NCBI GenBank assembly: GCA_040880725.1 | Contig: JBBDHV010000047.1 | Coordinates: 16,274-80,273, forward strand | From: DATHWB01 sp040880725 | GTDB lineage: Bacteria > Actinomycetota > Acidimicrobiia > Spongiisociales > ZC4RG35 | Direction of reading: 5' to 3' | Length of the DNA: 64,000 nucleotides | In this document: piece by piece, positions 63,563 through 64,000 of the stretch | Layout of the letters: every line of letters begins with the position of its first letter | Numbering within the stretch: position 1 is the stretch's first letter | The notes under the pieces: model-generated | Told to the model about the DNA's origin: nothing | The model's input: only the letters and a program-made list of their open reading frames with translations | Database searches by the model: none | Translations under genes and position numbers: made by a program

Positions 63563-63955
63563 ATGACACAGTTCGAACTCCTATCCGACCCCGACACGCT
63601 CATTGCGGTCGTGGGTGCGACGGACACACCGGGCAAGTACGGCGGGATCATCTACCGCGACCTGCGAGGGCGGAACCATCGGGTCGTCGCAGTCAACCCG
63701 AACCGCACCACAGTCGCCGGCGACCCCAGCGTCCCGGACTTGAGTTCGCTCCCGCAGCGTCCGGACATCGTGAACCTCGTGGTCCCGCCTTCGGTCGGGA
63801 CGACCGTGATCGACGAGTGGGCGGGTCTCGGGGGGACGTCGGTCTGGTTTCAGCCCGGCTCCTATGACGACGGCGTGGTCGAACAGGCCGAGGCTGCGGG
63901 AATGGACGTCGTCGTGGGTGACTGCATCATGGTGCTGAGCCGCCGGTCTGCTTGA
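63563..63955 (+). CDS. CoA-binding domain protein (YccU-like)
   Basis: 130 residues, one Rossmann-type CoA-binding domain like that of succinyl-CoA synthetase alpha and E. coli YccU. LIAVVGATDTPGKYGGIIYR is the CoA loop, RNHRVVAVNPNRTTVAG the next strand, and PDIVNLVVPPSV and VWFQPGSYDDGVVEQAEAAG the later ones; VVGDCIMV ends the domain. Function of stand-alone members is unclear; binding of CoA or related compounds is expected. The gene follows the hydrolase-like gene by 19 bases. Confidence 0.9.
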   Translation: MTQFELLSDPDTLIAVVGATDTPGKYGGIIYRDLRGRNHRVVAVNPNRTTVAGDPSVPDLSSLPQRPDIVNLVVPPSVGTTVIDEWAGLGGTSVWFQPGSYDDGVVEQAEAAGMDVVVGDCIMVLSRRSA

Positions 63956-63961
63956 TTGTGC

Positions 63962-63977
63962 GGGGGGAGGACCCCCC
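63962..63977. terminator. G6/C6 hairpin after the CoA-binding gene
   Basis: GGGGGG (63962-63967) and CCCCCC (63972-63977) with an AGGA loop lie seven bases after the stop. No T run follows. The rest of the window to 64000 shows no gene. Confidence 0.55.
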
Positions 63978-64000
63978 CTGCACCCCCCGGACGGCGCGGC

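Overview
The window is high-G+C DNA from an actinobacterium. A WhiB-family protein with four cysteines, a DUF3159 membrane protein, an LCP cell-wall protein, many short lipoproteins, frequent GTG starts and many leaderless-looking genes support this. The mixture fits a free-living lineage such as the class Acidimicrobiia, but no rRNA gene is present to fix the taxonomy. No rRNA, tRNA, CRISPR array, transposase or phage gene was found. Genes are tightly packed, and start/stop overlaps of the ATGA, GTGA and TGATG type are common.

Layout: 1-3938 is a phosphate block on the minus strand (ppk, pstS, and pstC cut by the window edge) with a PHO-box-like array in front of pstS. 4007-7658 holds a TetR regulator, a FabH-like ketosynthase, a DUF3159 membrane protein and an S51-like hydrolase fused to a cysteinyl-tRNA-synthetase C-terminal domain. 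7930-8507 is a decayed sigma-factor gene. 8514-12394 is a probable light-response module: a PlsC-like acyltransferase, a DUF1295 protein and a photolyase overlap each other and face a CarH/LitR-like B12 photoreceptor-repressor; a WhiB gene is divergent from it. 13013-15531 is purA-purD. 15533-24072 carries a YcaQ-like DNA glycosylase, lipoproteins, an LCP protein, a thioesterase, an ArsR-phosphatase fusion with ArsC, a 6-phosphogluconate dehydrogenase, an RRM protein and TypA.

24149-31769 is a histidine-utilisation operon (unknown duplicated-domain protein, hutH, hutF, hutI, hutU, then a peptide-deformylase-like gene). No HutG-type N-formylglutamate deformylase is present, so the deformylase gene may fill that step. 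31889-34936 pairs an alpha-oxoamine-synthase-family enzyme with a ten-helix sensor kinase, an arrangement that recalls CqsA/CqsS. 35001-38953 is purC-purS-purQ-purL, followed by a lipoprotein, a phosphofructokinase, an MFS exporter, an enoyl-CoA hydratase, a small zinc-ribbon protein, and purF-purM (44209-46664). The pur genes therefore sit in three clusters; purN, purH, purB and purE/K are not in the window.

47094-56561 is an osmoprotection/amine region: a class III aminotransferase, a glycine-betaine ABC transporter with a double permease, choline dehydrogenase betA, and betaine-aldehyde dehydrogenase betB broken by a one-base frameshift. 56642-63955 holds a GNAT protein, a coupled acs-histidine kinase-Gfo/Idh operon, a membrane-embedded serine-hydrolase-like protein and a CoA-binding protein.

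Two dispersed repeat families lie between genes. One is a structured element of about 120 bp (four near-full copies and one partial). The other is a hairpin sharing 29 identical bases between two convergent gene ends. At least ten genes have a TANNNT hexamer 6-9 bases before the start codon and no ribosome-binding site, which suggests leaderless transcripts.
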